A DNA stretch of 64,000 nucleotides from the NCBI GenBank assembly GCA_016721195.1, contig JADKIO010000005.1:928001-992000 (forward strand), written 5' to 3'. Below are positions 48,846 through 57,480 of the stretch, in pieces; positions within the stretch are counted from its first letter, which is position 1, and each line of letters starts with the position of its first letter. Both the position numbers and the translations under genes were made by a program. The DNA comes from Candidatus Geothrix skivensis (GTDB taxonomy: Bacteria > Acidobacteriota > Holophagae > Holophagales > Holophagaceae). The notes under the pieces were generated by a model that was not told the origin of the DNA, searched no databases, and saw only the letters and a list, made by a program, of their open reading frames with translations.

Positions 48846-51086
48846 GTGTCATCCGTACTGAGTCGCTACGTCCTCCGGCGCTGGGCCACCCCCTTCCTGG
48901 GGGCCCTTCTGTTCTATGGCTTCCTGCTGCTCTCCTCCGAGATGGTGATGATCTCGAAGCAGATCTTTTCCGAAGGGGCTCCGCTTCGTTGGTTGTTGCC
49001 ACTTCTCGTGACCTCCATGCCGGAGAACCTCAGCCTGGTGCTGCCCATGGCCGCCGTGCTGGGCGGTCTCCTCGGCACCCAACAACTGATGGAAGGCTCT
49101 GAACTGGTGGCTGCGCAGGGACTTGGTGCCGGTCGCGGGACCTGGACCTCCCCCTGGTTCCGGATGGCCTTTTGGTTGGTGATCCTGGCCTCGCTCAACG
49201 CCCACGTCTTGGTGCCGGCCGCAGCCAGGGTCCAGCAGGCCGTTCGCATCAGGATGGCCGAAGATGCCAAGGCCAGGTTCCTTCGACCCGGTGCACCACC
49301 CTGGATCCCTCCGGGAGCGGCCAACTCCGCCTTCTGGGTATCCCCTGGGGGCCAGATCCACATCATGGAATCGACCCCTCAGGGAGTTCAGCATTTGACC
49401 GCCAAGAGCATGACCTATGCCCTGGAAGCCAAACCCAATGGATCATCGGAATTGCAGCTGCACCTTGGGGGCCTCCAGGGCGCGCTCTACCAGACCAGCG
49501 GAAACGGCAGCGTCATCCACCTGAGCCAGGAGAACCAGGTTCTCCGCTTCGCCATTCCCTCCGGGGCCAGGCTGTTGGCGCCCACACGGCTCCGCTACGA
49601 AACCTCGGCCAGCCTGCTCGGGATCATCGCAAAACCTGCCCCCTTGCGCTACAGTTCGACGGCCTCCTTGGACCTCTACCTCGAGGCGGTCCAGGAGGTG
49701 TGCCGGCGAACCACCCTGCCCCTGGCCTCAGCCGCCCTCCTTCTATTGGGGATCGCCCTTGGTTTCGGCCACCCTCGCTTCTATCGTGGGGGGGCCATCA
49801 TGAAGAGCCTGATGGTCATCATGCTTTATTATCTTTTAATGAAGTACATTGAAAACATGTGGATGAGTGGAAAACTTAAATCATTCTACCCACTTCTGCT
49901 GATACCTTTCGTCTTCCTTGGTGCCGGCTGGCTCTTGCTTCAGCAGCGCCTCAAACCTCATCGTTCCAATCGTACCTGGGGATCCTTCAACTTTCTTTCA
50001 GCCCCGGTGAAAGCCTCCTTCTCCCCCTTGCTCGAGCGCATCAGGCGGACCCAGGATGGATTGAAGTGTTGGATTCACGGCAAGGGCACCCAGCACGGAA
50101 TCCTGCGTCACTGGGCCACCCTCTCATGGTGGCGCAACTGGATCTCGGCCCTGGGCAGCCTTCTGGTCCTGAACCTGCTCATCGAATATGCAACATTGGC
50201 AGGAGACCTGTCTAAGAACGGAGTTCATGTCTCTGTATTTGTTCAATATTGGTTTTGGAATCTCCCCCCATTCCTGGTCATCGCCCTTCCCATGGCCTTC
50301 CTGCTGGGCACGCTGCTGAGCCTCTCGGAGGCAGCCCTCAACCGTGAGTGGCTGGCCATGCGGGCCAGCGGCGTCAGCCTGCTCAGTTGGCTATGGAGCA
50401 GCCGCTGGGCCTGGGGGCCCGTGATGGTGACGACCCTCGTCCTCCAAGTGTGGATCTCGCCCTCGGCCATGACCCGGGCGCGGAGCCTCTATCGGCAGAT
50501 CCTGAACCGGGCCCCGGTCCAGGCCACCACCAAACCATGGCTCTTCCTCGGTTCCACCGGAGTCCTTTGGCATCTCCAGGCGGATCAGCGCTGGGGCTTT
50601 CCCCTCAAGGCTCCTGGAGAGGCCCCCATCCTCCTCCGCTGGCGCATGGGGGCCTCCCATTCGGAAGCCCTCGCGTGGGGTGGCATGGACCTGGTCCAGG
50701 GCCCCCCAGCGGACCGACTCTTCCCGGCCCAGGCATTGCGAAATGCTGCCAGTGCCGATCAGGCGGAGACTTCGGACCTGTTTCTTTGGCAGGCCTGGGC
50801 TCCGGATCCCGAACGGGCCTACCTGCTCTGGAGTCGACTCCTGGGCTGGCTGGCGGGCCCCTGTCTGGTCCTCGCCATGCTTTCCTTTGCCTTCCCTGGC
50901 CCCAGGCAGGGCCGAGGCCAGGCCCTGGGGGCAGGACTGGTGGCAGGGCTGGTGTACATCGGCCTGCAGACCCTGTTCGGCGGGGCCGCCCGGGCTGCGG
51001 AGATCCCGGCCTATTGGGGGGTCATGGCCCCCCTGTTCCTGCTCCTGGCCCTTTCCCTGATCCGGCTCAGGTGGTTGAGAACCTGA
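48846..51086 (+). CDS. Single-chain LptF-LptG fusion, LPS export ABC permease
   Basis: 746 residues, twice the usual YjgP/YjgQ length. The first half (about 1-370) begins SRYVLRRWATPFLGALLFYG and has membrane segments at about 15-35, 45-80, 105-125, then a periplasmic beta-jellyroll region and three C-terminal spans (about 295-365). The second half begins near 430 (WWRNWISALGSLLVLNLLIEYATL), with FWNLPPFLVIALPMAFLLGTLL, another periplasmic part, and spans near the end. A positively charged linker (about 370-425) joins them. LptF and LptG normally heterodimerise with LptB2 to extract LPS. The GTG start overlaps an out-of-frame ATG. Its stop overlaps mnmA. Confidence 0.82.
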   Translation: MSSVLSRYVLRRWATPFLGALLFYGFLLLSSEMVMISKQIFSEGAPLRWLLPLLVTSMPENLSLVLPMAAVLGGLLGTQQLMEGSELVAAQGLGAGRGTWTSPWFRMAFWLVILASLNAHVLVPAAARVQQAVRIRMAEDAKARFLRPGAPPWIPPGAANSAFWVSPGGQIHIMESTPQGVQHLTAKSMTYALEAKPNGSSELQLHLGGLQGALYQTSGNGSVIHLSQENQVLRFAIPSGARLLAPTRLRYETSASLLGIIAKPAPLRYSSTASLDLYLEAVQEVCRRTTLPLASAALLLLGIALGFGHPRFYRGGAIMKSLMVIMLYYLLMKYIENMWMSGKLKSFYPLLLIPFVFLGAGWLLLQQRLKPHRSNRTWGSFNFLSAPVKASFSPLLERIRRTQDGLKCWIHGKGTQHGILRHWATLSWWRNWISALGSLLVLNLLIEYATLAGDLSKNGVHVSVFVQYWFWNLPPFLVIALPMAFLLGTLLSLSEAALNREWLAMRASGVSLLSWLWSSRWAWGPVMVTTLVLQVWISPSAMTRARSLYRQILNRAPVQATTKPWLFLGSTGVLWHLQADQRWGFPLKAPGEAPILLRWRMGASHSEALAWGGMDLVQGPPADRLFPAQALRNAASADQAETSDLFLWQAWAPDPERAYLLWSRLLGWLAGPCLVLAMLSFAFPGPRQGRGQALGAGLVAGLVYIGLQTLFGGAARAAEIPAYWGVMAPLFLLLALSLIRLRWLRT

Positions 51087-52240
51087 TGGCAAGGGATCTC
51101 CTCGACAAGGCCCTGGCACCCCTGCAAAGCCACCCTACCCTCCGTCCGGGAGACCGCATCCTCGCGGCCATGTCCGGTGGCGTCGACAGCTCGGTGATGG
51201 CGGCCCTCCTCCACCGGGCCGGCTTCGAAGTCATCGGCGTCTCCATGCAGCTGTTCGATAAGGGTGGTCTGGGAAACCTGGACGCGAAATGTTGCACCCT
51301 CGATGACTTCCAGGACGCCCGACGAGTCGCCTTCGAGGCCGGGTTCCCCCACTACGTCATGGACTTCGAAGCCCGCTTCCGGGCCACAGTCATCGAAGGG
51401 TTCATCCAGAGCTACCTGAATGGCGAAACTCCCAGCCCTTGCATTCAATGCAATCAGCACCTGAAGTTCTCCGCCTTGATGGAACGGGCCGATTCCCTCC
51501 AGGCTCCCTTCGTGGCCACAGGGCACTACGCCACCATCTCCCAGGCCGGGGGGCGCTGGCATCTCCACAAGGCGCTGGATCAGGCCAAGGACCAGAGCTA
51601 CTTCCTGTTCCATCACACCCAGGCCACCCTCGCCCGGAGCCTCTTCCCCCTGGCCCACCTCACCAAACCCGAGGTCCGTCTGGTGGGAGCGGAGCTGGGC
51701 CTCCACCTGGCCGAGAAACCGGAGAGCCAGGAGATCTGTTTCGTGACCCAGGATCGGTACGATGCCTTTGTCGAGGCCGAAGGGCGGGATCCCGGATTGG
51801 GGGAAGGCGATATCCGGATGCTGGACGGGCGGCATGTGGGACGCCACCAAGGCTACTGGCGGCACACCGTCGGCCAGCGCCGGGGCCTGGGGGTGGCGCA
51901 CTCGGAGCCCCTCTACGTGGTTCGCACGGATCCCGCCACCAACACGGTCTGGGTGGGGCCCGAGACGGCTCTGTACGGGCAGACCCTGCTCGCCCGGGAG
52001 CTCAGCTGGGTGCTGGGCCCCCCGCCGGGGCCCCTCGCCTGCGAGGCTCGCATCCGCAGCCGCTCCCAGGAGGCCGAGGCCCTGCTGATCCCCCTGCCGG
52101 GTGGCCGGGTGCAGGTATCCTTCGCCGCGCCCCAGCGGGCCATCGCCCCCGGGCAGGCGGTCGTCTTCTACCAGGATGGCGAAGTGCTGGGCGGTGGCTG
52201 GATCTGCGGCCAGACCTGCGCCCCTGGGCCTACCACCTGA
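51086..52240 (+). CDS. mnmA: tRNA-specific 2-thiouridylase
   Basis: 384 residues. The PP-loop AAMSGGVDSSVMAALL is near 28-43. The catalytic Cys pair corresponds to TPSPCIQCNQHLKF and ESQEICFVTQDRY; KDQSYFLFHHTQ and VGQRRGLGVAHSEPLYV are also standard MnmA motifs. It makes 2-thiouridine at the wobble position of Lys, Glu and Gln tRNAs using ATP and a sulfur relay. The start at 51086 overlaps the LptFG stop (TGATG); the upstream extension in that frame is a shadow of LptFG. Confidence 0.95.
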   Translation: MARDLLDKALAPLQSHPTLRPGDRILAAMSGGVDSSVMAALLHRAGFEVIGVSMQLFDKGGLGNLDAKCCTLDDFQDARRVAFEAGFPHYVMDFEARFRATVIEGFIQSYLNGETPSPCIQCNQHLKFSALMERADSLQAPFVATGHYATISQAGGRWHLHKALDQAKDQSYFLFHHTQATLARSLFPLAHLTKPEVRLVGAELGLHLAEKPESQEICFVTQDRYDAFVEAEGRDPGLGEGDIRMLDGRHVGRHQGYWRHTVGQRRGLGVAHSEPLYVVRTDPATNTVWVGPETALYGQTLLARELSWVLGPPPGPLACEARIRSRSQEAEALLIPLPGGRVQVSFAAPQRAIAPGQAVVFYQDGEVLGGGWICGQTCAPGPTT

Positions 52241-52355
52241 CCCAGACTGCCCCGATCGGGCGCTGCTGGGGCATGACTTCAGGTCCTGAGATCCCGGTCA
52301 CCTGCGGCCCGAATGCCTTCTTCTTCTCCGGATGTCCGGAGGGGCTGATGCAAAG

Positions 52356-52375
52356 GAGCCCCCGGTTGGGGGCTC
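52356..52375 (-). terminator. Terminator of the tRNA-Gly/tRNA-Cys unit
   Basis: GAGCCCCC (52356-52363), loop GGTT, GGGGGCTC (52368-52375), followed on the minus strand by CTTTGC. It starts three bases beyond the CCA end of tRNA-Cys. Confidence 0.8.
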
Positions 52376-52378
52376 AGC

Positions 52379-52453
52379 TGGAGGCGCCGATCAGAGTCGA
52401 ACTGATGCATACGGGATTTGCAGTCCCGGGCCTTACCACTTGGCTACGGCGCC
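52379..52453 (-). tRNA. tRNA-Cys (GCA)
   Basis: 75 nt with encoded CCA. Starts GGCGCCGTAGCCAAGTGG; anticodon loop CTGCAAA; T-arm ATCAGTTCGACTCTGAT; acceptor end CGGCGCCTCCA. Discriminator U is normal for Cys. Co-oriented with tRNA-Gly 56 bp upstream. Confidence 0.95.
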
Positions 52454-52509
52454 TTGCGTTGCTGCTTTGCTGCTGGAAAGAACGCGGGCCGCCAGAGCGG
52501 CCCGGGCAG

Positions 52510-52584
<75 letters not shown>

Positions 52585-52620
52585 ATGAGAGACCAAGACT
52601 AGCAATGGTGCGCCATCTGG

Positions 52621-53100
52621 TCAACGGTCAATTTCATGGCCAGCCTCCCCGGGGCGCCTCTCCGCTCCTGGTTCGGCCGAGGCCCGACACCTGGCGCAGA
52701 GGCCGAACAGCGTGAGCTGATGGGCCGTGATCTTGAACCCAGACAGGGCCTCCAATTGGCGGAGGGAGTCCTCCAGCCCGCAGGCATCCACTTCAGCGGT
52801 GCGGCCACAGCGCTCACATTGCAGGTGGTGGTGGTGGTGGCGCGAGTCGCAGCGGACGAACCGCATGACCTGATCCACCCCCAGGATGCTCTCAGCCCAG
52901 CCCTGACGGACGAAGCGCTCCAGGTTGCGGTAGACCGTGGGCAGGCCCGATCTCTTCTCCGCCATGCGCTCCCAGATCTCTTCTACGGTGAGGGGCCGGT
53001 CCGAGTCCTTGAGAACCCGAAGGATGCCCTCACGCTGAGGCGTCTGCCTCATGCCGGCCTCGCGAAGGGAGGGAGTGGTGGGAACGGCGGAGTCAGCCAT
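52621..53100 (-). CDS. Fur-family metal-responsive regulator
   Basis: 159 residues from the ATG at 53100 (MADSAVPTT). The winged helix contains LREAGMRQTPQREGILRVL and GLPTVYRNLERFVRQG, typical Fur/Zur/PerR DNA-binding motifs. The dimer domain has the sensing and structural metal sites: HHHHHLQCERCG (a run of five His) and the second C-x-x-C pair LCARCR. Which metal or peroxide signal is sensed cannot be told; the extended His run and two intact C-x-x-C pairs fit Zur or Fur. It is divergent from the histidine kinase with only about ten bases between possible starts. Confidence 0.9.
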   Translation of the reverse strand: MADSAVPTTPSLREAGMRQTPQREGILRVLKDSDRPLTVEEIWERMAEKRSGLPTVYRNLERFVRQGWAESILGVDQVMRFVRCDSRHHHHHLQCERCGRTAEVDACGLEDSLRQLEALSGFKITAHQLTLFGLCARCRASAEPGAERRPGEAGHEIDR

Positions 53101-53109
53101 GGCCCTAGA

Positions 53110-54822
53110 ATGGCAGATTCGGGCACCATGGTTGCCATGCTCCAGCACACCTGGGGAAGACTGGGCGCTTCAGACACCAGCACCCACTTCCTGCCTCTCT
53201 CCTTCCGGCTCTTTGCCAGCTTCGGCCTGCTGGTGGTCCATGTCGCCCTCCCCATGGAGGGGCGGGCAACGGGGCCCGGTGAATCGCTCTATCTGGCGCT
53301 GCTGCTGGCCTTCTTTCTCGAGGCCATCTGGGAATCCGGCCGCGGGTTGCTGGCCATGGACCAGCTCTTCCCCACCCCGAGACCCAGCTGGATCCGCTGG
53401 AACCTCGGCCTGGACCTGGCCCTCGTAACCCTGGTCATCGCCTTCCAGGGCGTTGCCCAGGAACGGTTCTCCACGCTCTACATCTTCCCGGTCCTGGCCT
53501 CTGCCTTCTACCTGGGCACCCTGGAAATCGTCTGGGTCGGAGTGCTCTCCTCCCTCACCCACCTGCTCATGGTCACCGGATTCACCTATGGGCTCTGGCC
53601 CGCCTTCGGCCAGTCAGGTCCCATGTCGGATCCGGATTCCAACCGCATTTCGTTCCTCCTTGGCATCGCCTCCTTGCAAGTCCTTGCAACCACGCTGGTG
53701 GTGGTGCTCATCCGGAGGAACCTGGATCGACTCCGCTCGGATCTGAGCGTCAGCGAGGCCGCCGTTGACGAGCTGTCAGCGCTCCACCAGCGCGTGGTCG
53801 AGTCCATGAACTCTGGGCTGATCACTCTGGATCTCAAGGGACAGGTCACTTCCGCCAACCCCGCTGCCGAGGCCATCCTGGGCAAGGCCATCCCCCTGGG
53901 CGTGCCGATCCAGGAGCTCATCCCCCTGGGCAGCCCCCTGCCCCAGCGCCTGGGCAGGGAGCACCGGTTCGAAGTCATCCAGGCCGTGGATGGCCGGGGG
54001 CGGCGAATTCTTGGCGGCCACCTGGCCTCCCTGAAGGGCGCCTCGGGTCGCGAATCCGGCCAGCTCCTGCTTTTCCAGGACCTCACCGACTTCAAGGCCA
54101 TGGAGGAACGTACTCGCATCAACGAAAGGCTGGCGGCCACGGGTCAGCTCGCCGCAGGTCTTGCCCATGAGCTGCGCAACCCCCTCGCGTCCATCAGTGG
54201 CTGTGTGCAGTTGCTCAGCCGGGAGGGTTCGCCCGAAGAGGTCCGGGGCCGGGTGCTGGGCATCCTGGGACGGGAAACCCATCGGGTCGGTGCCATCGTG
54301 TCGGATTTCCTGGATTTCGCCCGGGTGGAGCCACCAAGTGAATCCCCGCTCTTCCTCCCCAGGGTTTTGGAAGAGGTCCGATCCAGCTGGGAGATGGATC
54401 CACGCACCCAGGGTCTGTGCCTATCCCTGGACCCGGTCCCCGAAGTACAACTCCGCTCCGACTCCACAAGTCTGCATCGGGCCTTGATGAACCTCCTCAG
54501 CAACGCGCGCAAAGCCGTGAAGCTCTGCCCCGCCCCTTCGGTCCGCCTAAGCAGCCAGATCACCGGTTCGGACATCCTGATCTCCATCCGGGACAATGGT
54601 TGCGGTATGACTGCGGAGCAGCTGGATCGGCTCTTCGTCCCCTTTGCAGGGAGCTTCGAGGAGGGCTCGGGCCTGGGCATGAGCCTCGTCTACAAGTTCA
54701 TCCAGGCCATGGGTTGGCGAATCGAAGTGGAAAGCACCCTCGGACAGGGCACCCATGTCCGGGTTTTCATACCCCGTCCCGCTGAAGACACGGCCTTGGC
54801 GCCACCCGCAGATCAGTCGTAA
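53110..54822 (+). CDS. Membrane histidine kinase with PAS domain (PilS-like)
   Basis: About 570 residues. Five to six membrane segments occupy residues 25-215 (PLSFRLFASFGLLVVHVAL, SLYLALLLAFFLEAIW, LGLDLALVTLVIAF, LYIFPVLASAFYLG, LASLQ...ATTLVVVLI in pieces). A PAS domain follows (VVESMNSGLITLDLKGQ, ANPAAEAILG). HisKA has phosphoacceptor His353 in GLAHELRNPLASI; the ATPase has LMNLLSNARKAVK, IRDNGCGM and GSGLGMSLVYKFI. This layout matches NtrB/PilS kinases. No response regulator is adjacent. The start is uncertain (53110, 53128 or 53137), none with a clear SD, and 53110 lies very close to the fur start. Confidence 0.9.
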   Translation: MADSGTMVAMLQHTWGRLGASDTSTHFLPLSFRLFASFGLLVVHVALPMEGRATGPGESLYLALLLAFFLEAIWESGRGLLAMDQLFPTPRPSWIRWNLGLDLALVTLVIAFQGVAQERFSTLYIFPVLASAFYLGTLEIVWVGVLSSLTHLLMVTGFTYGLWPAFGQSGPMSDPDSNRISFLLGIASLQVLATTLVVVLIRRNLDRLRSDLSVSEAAVDELSALHQRVVESMNSGLITLDLKGQVTSANPAAEAILGKAIPLGVPIQELIPLGSPLPQRLGREHRFEVIQAVDGRGRRILGGHLASLKGASGRESGQLLLFQDLTDFKAMEERTRINERLAATGQLAAGLAHELRNPLASISGCVQLLSREGSPEEVRGRVLGILGRETHRVGAIVSDFLDFARVEPPSESPLFLPRVLEEVRSSWEMDPRTQGLCLSLDPVPEVQLRSDSTSLHRALMNLLSNARKAVKLCPAPSVRLSSQITGSDILISIRDNGCGMTAEQLDRLFVPFAGSFEEGSGLGMSLVYKFIQAMGWRIEVESTLGQGTHVRVFIPRPAEDTALAPPADQS

Positions 54823-55021
54823 ACTAAGGTCTGCATTCAAGCATCAAACTTAGGCAAACACCCTTGCAGGGTCCACTTGGCACCTGCCAAAGTGGGTTAT
54901 CCCCTTCCAGCGCGTTCAGTCTGCCCCCCCCTTGGGTCCGACTGTCCAGGTCTGGTCGGGAGTTTGGCCTTTGGCCGAAGCCTTTGACATACCCGCACAG
55001 CCCACTGGGCCAGGACCCATC

Positions 55022-55504
55022 ATGAACCGGAAGCTCATCAGACCCAACCTCAGTGAATTGAAAGACAAGCTTGGCCTGCCTGCGAAGGGCGGTGGAGGGG
55101 AAGCCCTGACACCTGTGCCCTCACCCCTCACTGCCAGCGGGGAACCCAACCCGGCCGTCAATCCAGCTGCCCCCACTGCCCCCCAGGGACTCGGCGGCCC
55201 TCGGCGAAAGATCGCCCCACCAGAACAGACCAATGCCGAGAGCTTCTACTACCTGAAGCAGATGCAGTCGAAGACCCCCATGGTGATCGTGCTGCAGGAT
55301 GACGAGAAGGTTCGGGGTGTCATCGAGTGGTACGACAAGCACTGCCTGAAGATAAACCGGGTCAAGGAACCCAATGTCCTCGTGCCCAAGCACAACATCA
55401 AATACATCTACAAGCAGGAGGAGGAACCCAGGATCCGCCGCAGCCGAGCGGTCAAGAAGGAAGACAGCCTGGCCACGGATGTCGAGATGCCGGTCTTCGA
55501 TTGA
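55022..55504 (+). CDS. hfq: Hfq-domain RNA chaperone with long N- and C-terminal tails
   Basis: 160 residues. The Sm fold spans about 70-133: AESFYYLKQMQSKTPMVIVL gives the N-terminal helix and first strand, LQDDEKVRGVIEWYDKHCLK matches the Sm1 turn (x-G-x-I-x-x-x-D), and VPKHNIKYIY matches Sm2 (Y/F-KHAI-S-x-I). A ~65-residue Gly/Pro/Ala-rich N-terminal extension and a basic then acidic C-terminal tail (EEEPRIRRSRAVKKED) are unusual against the ~80-residue standard. Proteins of this extended type are known in some non-proteobacterial phyla. The ATG at 55022 has AGGA upstream; the stop overlaps the pdxA TTG. Confidence 0.8.
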   Translation: MNRKLIRPNLSELKDKLGLPAKGGGGEALTPVPSPLTASGEPNPAVNPAAPTAPQGLGGPRRKIAPPEQTNAESFYYLKQMQSKTPMVIVLQDDEKVRGVIEWYDKHCLKINRVKEPNVLVPKHNIKYIYKQEEEPRIRRSRAVKKEDSLATDVEMPVFD

Positions 55505-56751
55505 GCCCCGCCGGCCCCACCTCCACGAGTCGTCGCCCCCGCATTGCCATCAGCCTTGGGGACCCCTGTGGCATCGGTCCCGAGTTGCTGCTGGCAAGTC
55601 TTCCCCTCATCCAGGCACTGACCGACGTGACCGTGGTGGGATCCAGGGCGGGCGTGGAACTGCTGACCGGCCGGCCCGGGGCGCCTGTAGCCTGGCGCTG
55701 GACTGAGCCCAGCACCCAGCCGCCCCTGGACTTCGCCGGACAGGCCTATGGGTTGCAGGTCACGGCCATCGGAGCGCCCCTGGATCATGAACCCACCGAA
55801 GTGCTGTGGCTGGACCCCACCCCTGAAATCCAAGCAGGCCAACTCACCCTCGGAACCGGATCCGCCGCTTCCGGGCATGCCACCGTGGAGGCCGTGAGGG
55901 TGGCAGCCCTGCTCACGATGAGCGGCGCCACCGACGCCCTGGTAACCCTGCCCCTGGCCAAGTTCGCCGCTCATCTGGCGGGCTACGACCTCCCGGGGCA
56001 TACGGAGTATCTCAGGGATCTCTCCGGTGCCACCACGACCCGGATGGCTTTCGTGAGCCCTCGGCTCAATGTGGTCCTTCATACGGTCCACCAGAGCCTC
56101 CGCTCGGTGGTGGAGACCCTGAATGCAGAGGCCATCGCAGAGACCCTCATTTTTTCTGCCAACCAGTTCACGCGGCTCACCGGGAAGCCCGGCCTGCGCG
56201 TTGCGCTCTGCGCCCTGAACCCCCATGCCGGCGAGTCCGGAGCCTTCGGCGGGGAGGAGAAACTCCTGGAAGACGCCCTCCTCCAGGCAGAGGCCGCCTT
56301 CCTGGAATTTCAGCCATCCGCCGAGCCTTCACCGCACCCCCCGGCCCCGGAAGCTGACTTGCCTGGCCAGGGCGTGACCCTTCTCCATTCAGGGCAGCGG
56401 GGCATCGACCTGGTGTCCACCGGGCACCGGCCCTTGCCGGTCGGGCTCGCGCCCCGATTCTTCGGCCCCCTGCCCGCCGACAGCCTCTTCCACCGGGCCG
56501 CCAACGGAGAGTTCGACCTGGTGGTCGCGCTCTACCACGACCAGGGCCTCATCCCCATCAAGCTCCTGGAACCGGCGCGAGCCGTGAACCTCACCCTGGG
56601 CCTACCCTTCATCCGGACCAGCCCTGACCATGGCACCGCCTTTGACAAGGCCGGAAAGTGGATCGCGGATGCCCAGAACTTTCGCGAGGCCATCGCGCTG
56701 GCGGTGCGACTGGCCGAACGCAAGCGCTCGGACCCGCAGTCTCCCGCATGA
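55501..56751 (+). CDS. pdxA: 4-hydroxythreonine-4-phosphate dehydrogenase
   Basis: 416 residues from TTG at 55501, which overlaps the hfq stop as TTGA; no ATG is available. Motifs: ISLGDPCGIGPEL, LPLAKFAAHLAGYDLPGHTE (metal His), ALNPHAGESGAFG (second His) and IRTSPDHGTAFDKAG (third His), plus YHDQGLIPIKLL. Typical PdxA is about 330 residues. The excess is an insertion of ~50 residues rich in Pro/Glu between the NPHAGE block and FFGPLPADSLF. It oxidises 4-phosphohydroxythreonine in pyridoxal phosphate synthesis. The TGA overlaps the next gene (ATGA). Confidence 0.93.
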   Translation: MSPAGPTSTSRRPRIAISLGDPCGIGPELLLASLPLIQALTDVTVVGSRAGVELLTGRPGAPVAWRWTEPSTQPPLDFAGQAYGLQVTAIGAPLDHEPTEVLWLDPTPEIQAGQLTLGTGSAASGHATVEAVRVAALLTMSGATDALVTLPLAKFAAHLAGYDLPGHTEYLRDLSGATTTRMAFVSPRLNVVLHTVHQSLRSVVETLNAEAIAETLIFSANQFTRLTGKPGLRVALCALNPHAGESGAFGGEEKLLEDALLQAEAAFLEFQPSAEPSPHPPAPEADLPGQGVTLLHSGQRGIDLVSTGHRPLPVGLAPRFFGPLPADSLFHRAANGEFDLVVALYHDQGLIPIKLLEPARAVNLTLGLPFIRTSPDHGTAFDKAGKWIADAQNFREAIALAVRLAERKRSDPQSPA

Positions 56752-57455
56752 AAAGGGGTAGGCAGTTCGGACCCGGGGGCACCCACCTGGCTCCCGATGT
56801 CCTTGGGAGCCAGGACCGAAGGCCCCGCACGGCCCTGCCCGTGTTCAGGGGCGTTCCCCGACATCTGGAGGCCCACCTCCAACGGCTGGAAGCGGGTGCT
56901 CTGGCCCTGGGCCGGCCCGTGGACTGGCTCGGCGGCATCCGGTTCGACCTGGAGGCATGGGTGAAACTGGTCGCTGGGACAGAGGAGGCCGCCCTCCGCC
57001 TGGTGCTGGACCCTGGGACGGCCTTGCTGACGGCCTGGCTCGAGCCCCTTCCAGTAGCTCCCCGGCCCTGTCCCCTGGCCCTGCTGAGCCATCCCCTGGG
57101 TGCGCGAAGGCTGGACCCGATCCTGCGACACAAGGGGCTCGGAGGCCCCTGGGGGAAGGAACTCCTGGCCCAGGCCCGGCGGCTCGGAGCCCAGGATGCC
57201 CTCCTGCAGTGGCCCGATGGCTCCCTCGCCGAAACCTCGATGGCCGCCGTGGGAATCGAAGTGGGCGGCGTCTTCTGGGTGCCCCCGCCAGAGGGGCGGG
57301 TGGCCAGCCTGGCGGAGCGCCTGGAGCTTCCGGCCTGGGCTCAGGCCCGGGAGCTTCGTGTCGAGACGGCGGTGCTTCCCCTCTCCCTCGCCCTTGATGG
57401 CCAGTTGTGGTGCATGAATGCCCTGCGAGGCTTCTGGCCCGCGACCCTTCTGTGA
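56748..57455 (+). CDS. PLP fold-type IV aminotransferase family protein (PabC-like)
   Basis: 235 residues, ATG overlapping the pdxA stop. The pattern FRGVPRHLEAHLQRLEAGAL resembles the class IV F-x-L-x-x-H-L-x-R-L element; RHKGLGG provides a candidate PLP Lys, and DALLQWPDGSLAETSMAAVG corresponds to D-A-L-L-x-n-x-x-G-x-x-x-E-x-x-x-x-N with the conserved Glu but Met/Ala in place of the usual Thr/Ser-Asn. The C-terminus is short. PabC makes p-aminobenzoate for folate. Substitutions mean the activity is uncertain. No pabB is adjacent. Confidence 0.7.
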   Translation: MKRGRQFGPGGTHLAPDVLGSQDRRPRTALPVFRGVPRHLEAHLQRLEAGALALGRPVDWLGGIRFDLEAWVKLVAGTEEAALRLVLDPGTALLTAWLEPLPVAPRPCPLALLSHPLGARRLDPILRHKGLGGPWGKELLAQARRLGAQDALLQWPDGSLAETSMAAVGIEVGGVFWVPPPEGRVASLAERLELPAWAQARELRVETAVLPLSLALDGQLWCMNALRGFWPATLL

Positions 57456-57480
57456 GACGCTTGCCCGAAGGACCGCTCCC

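Noticed and set aside
54823..55021. Hairpin CCACTTGGCA/TGCCAAAGTGG between the histidine kinase and hfq
   Set aside because: Imperfect stem and no U-tract; a terminator cannot be claimed.
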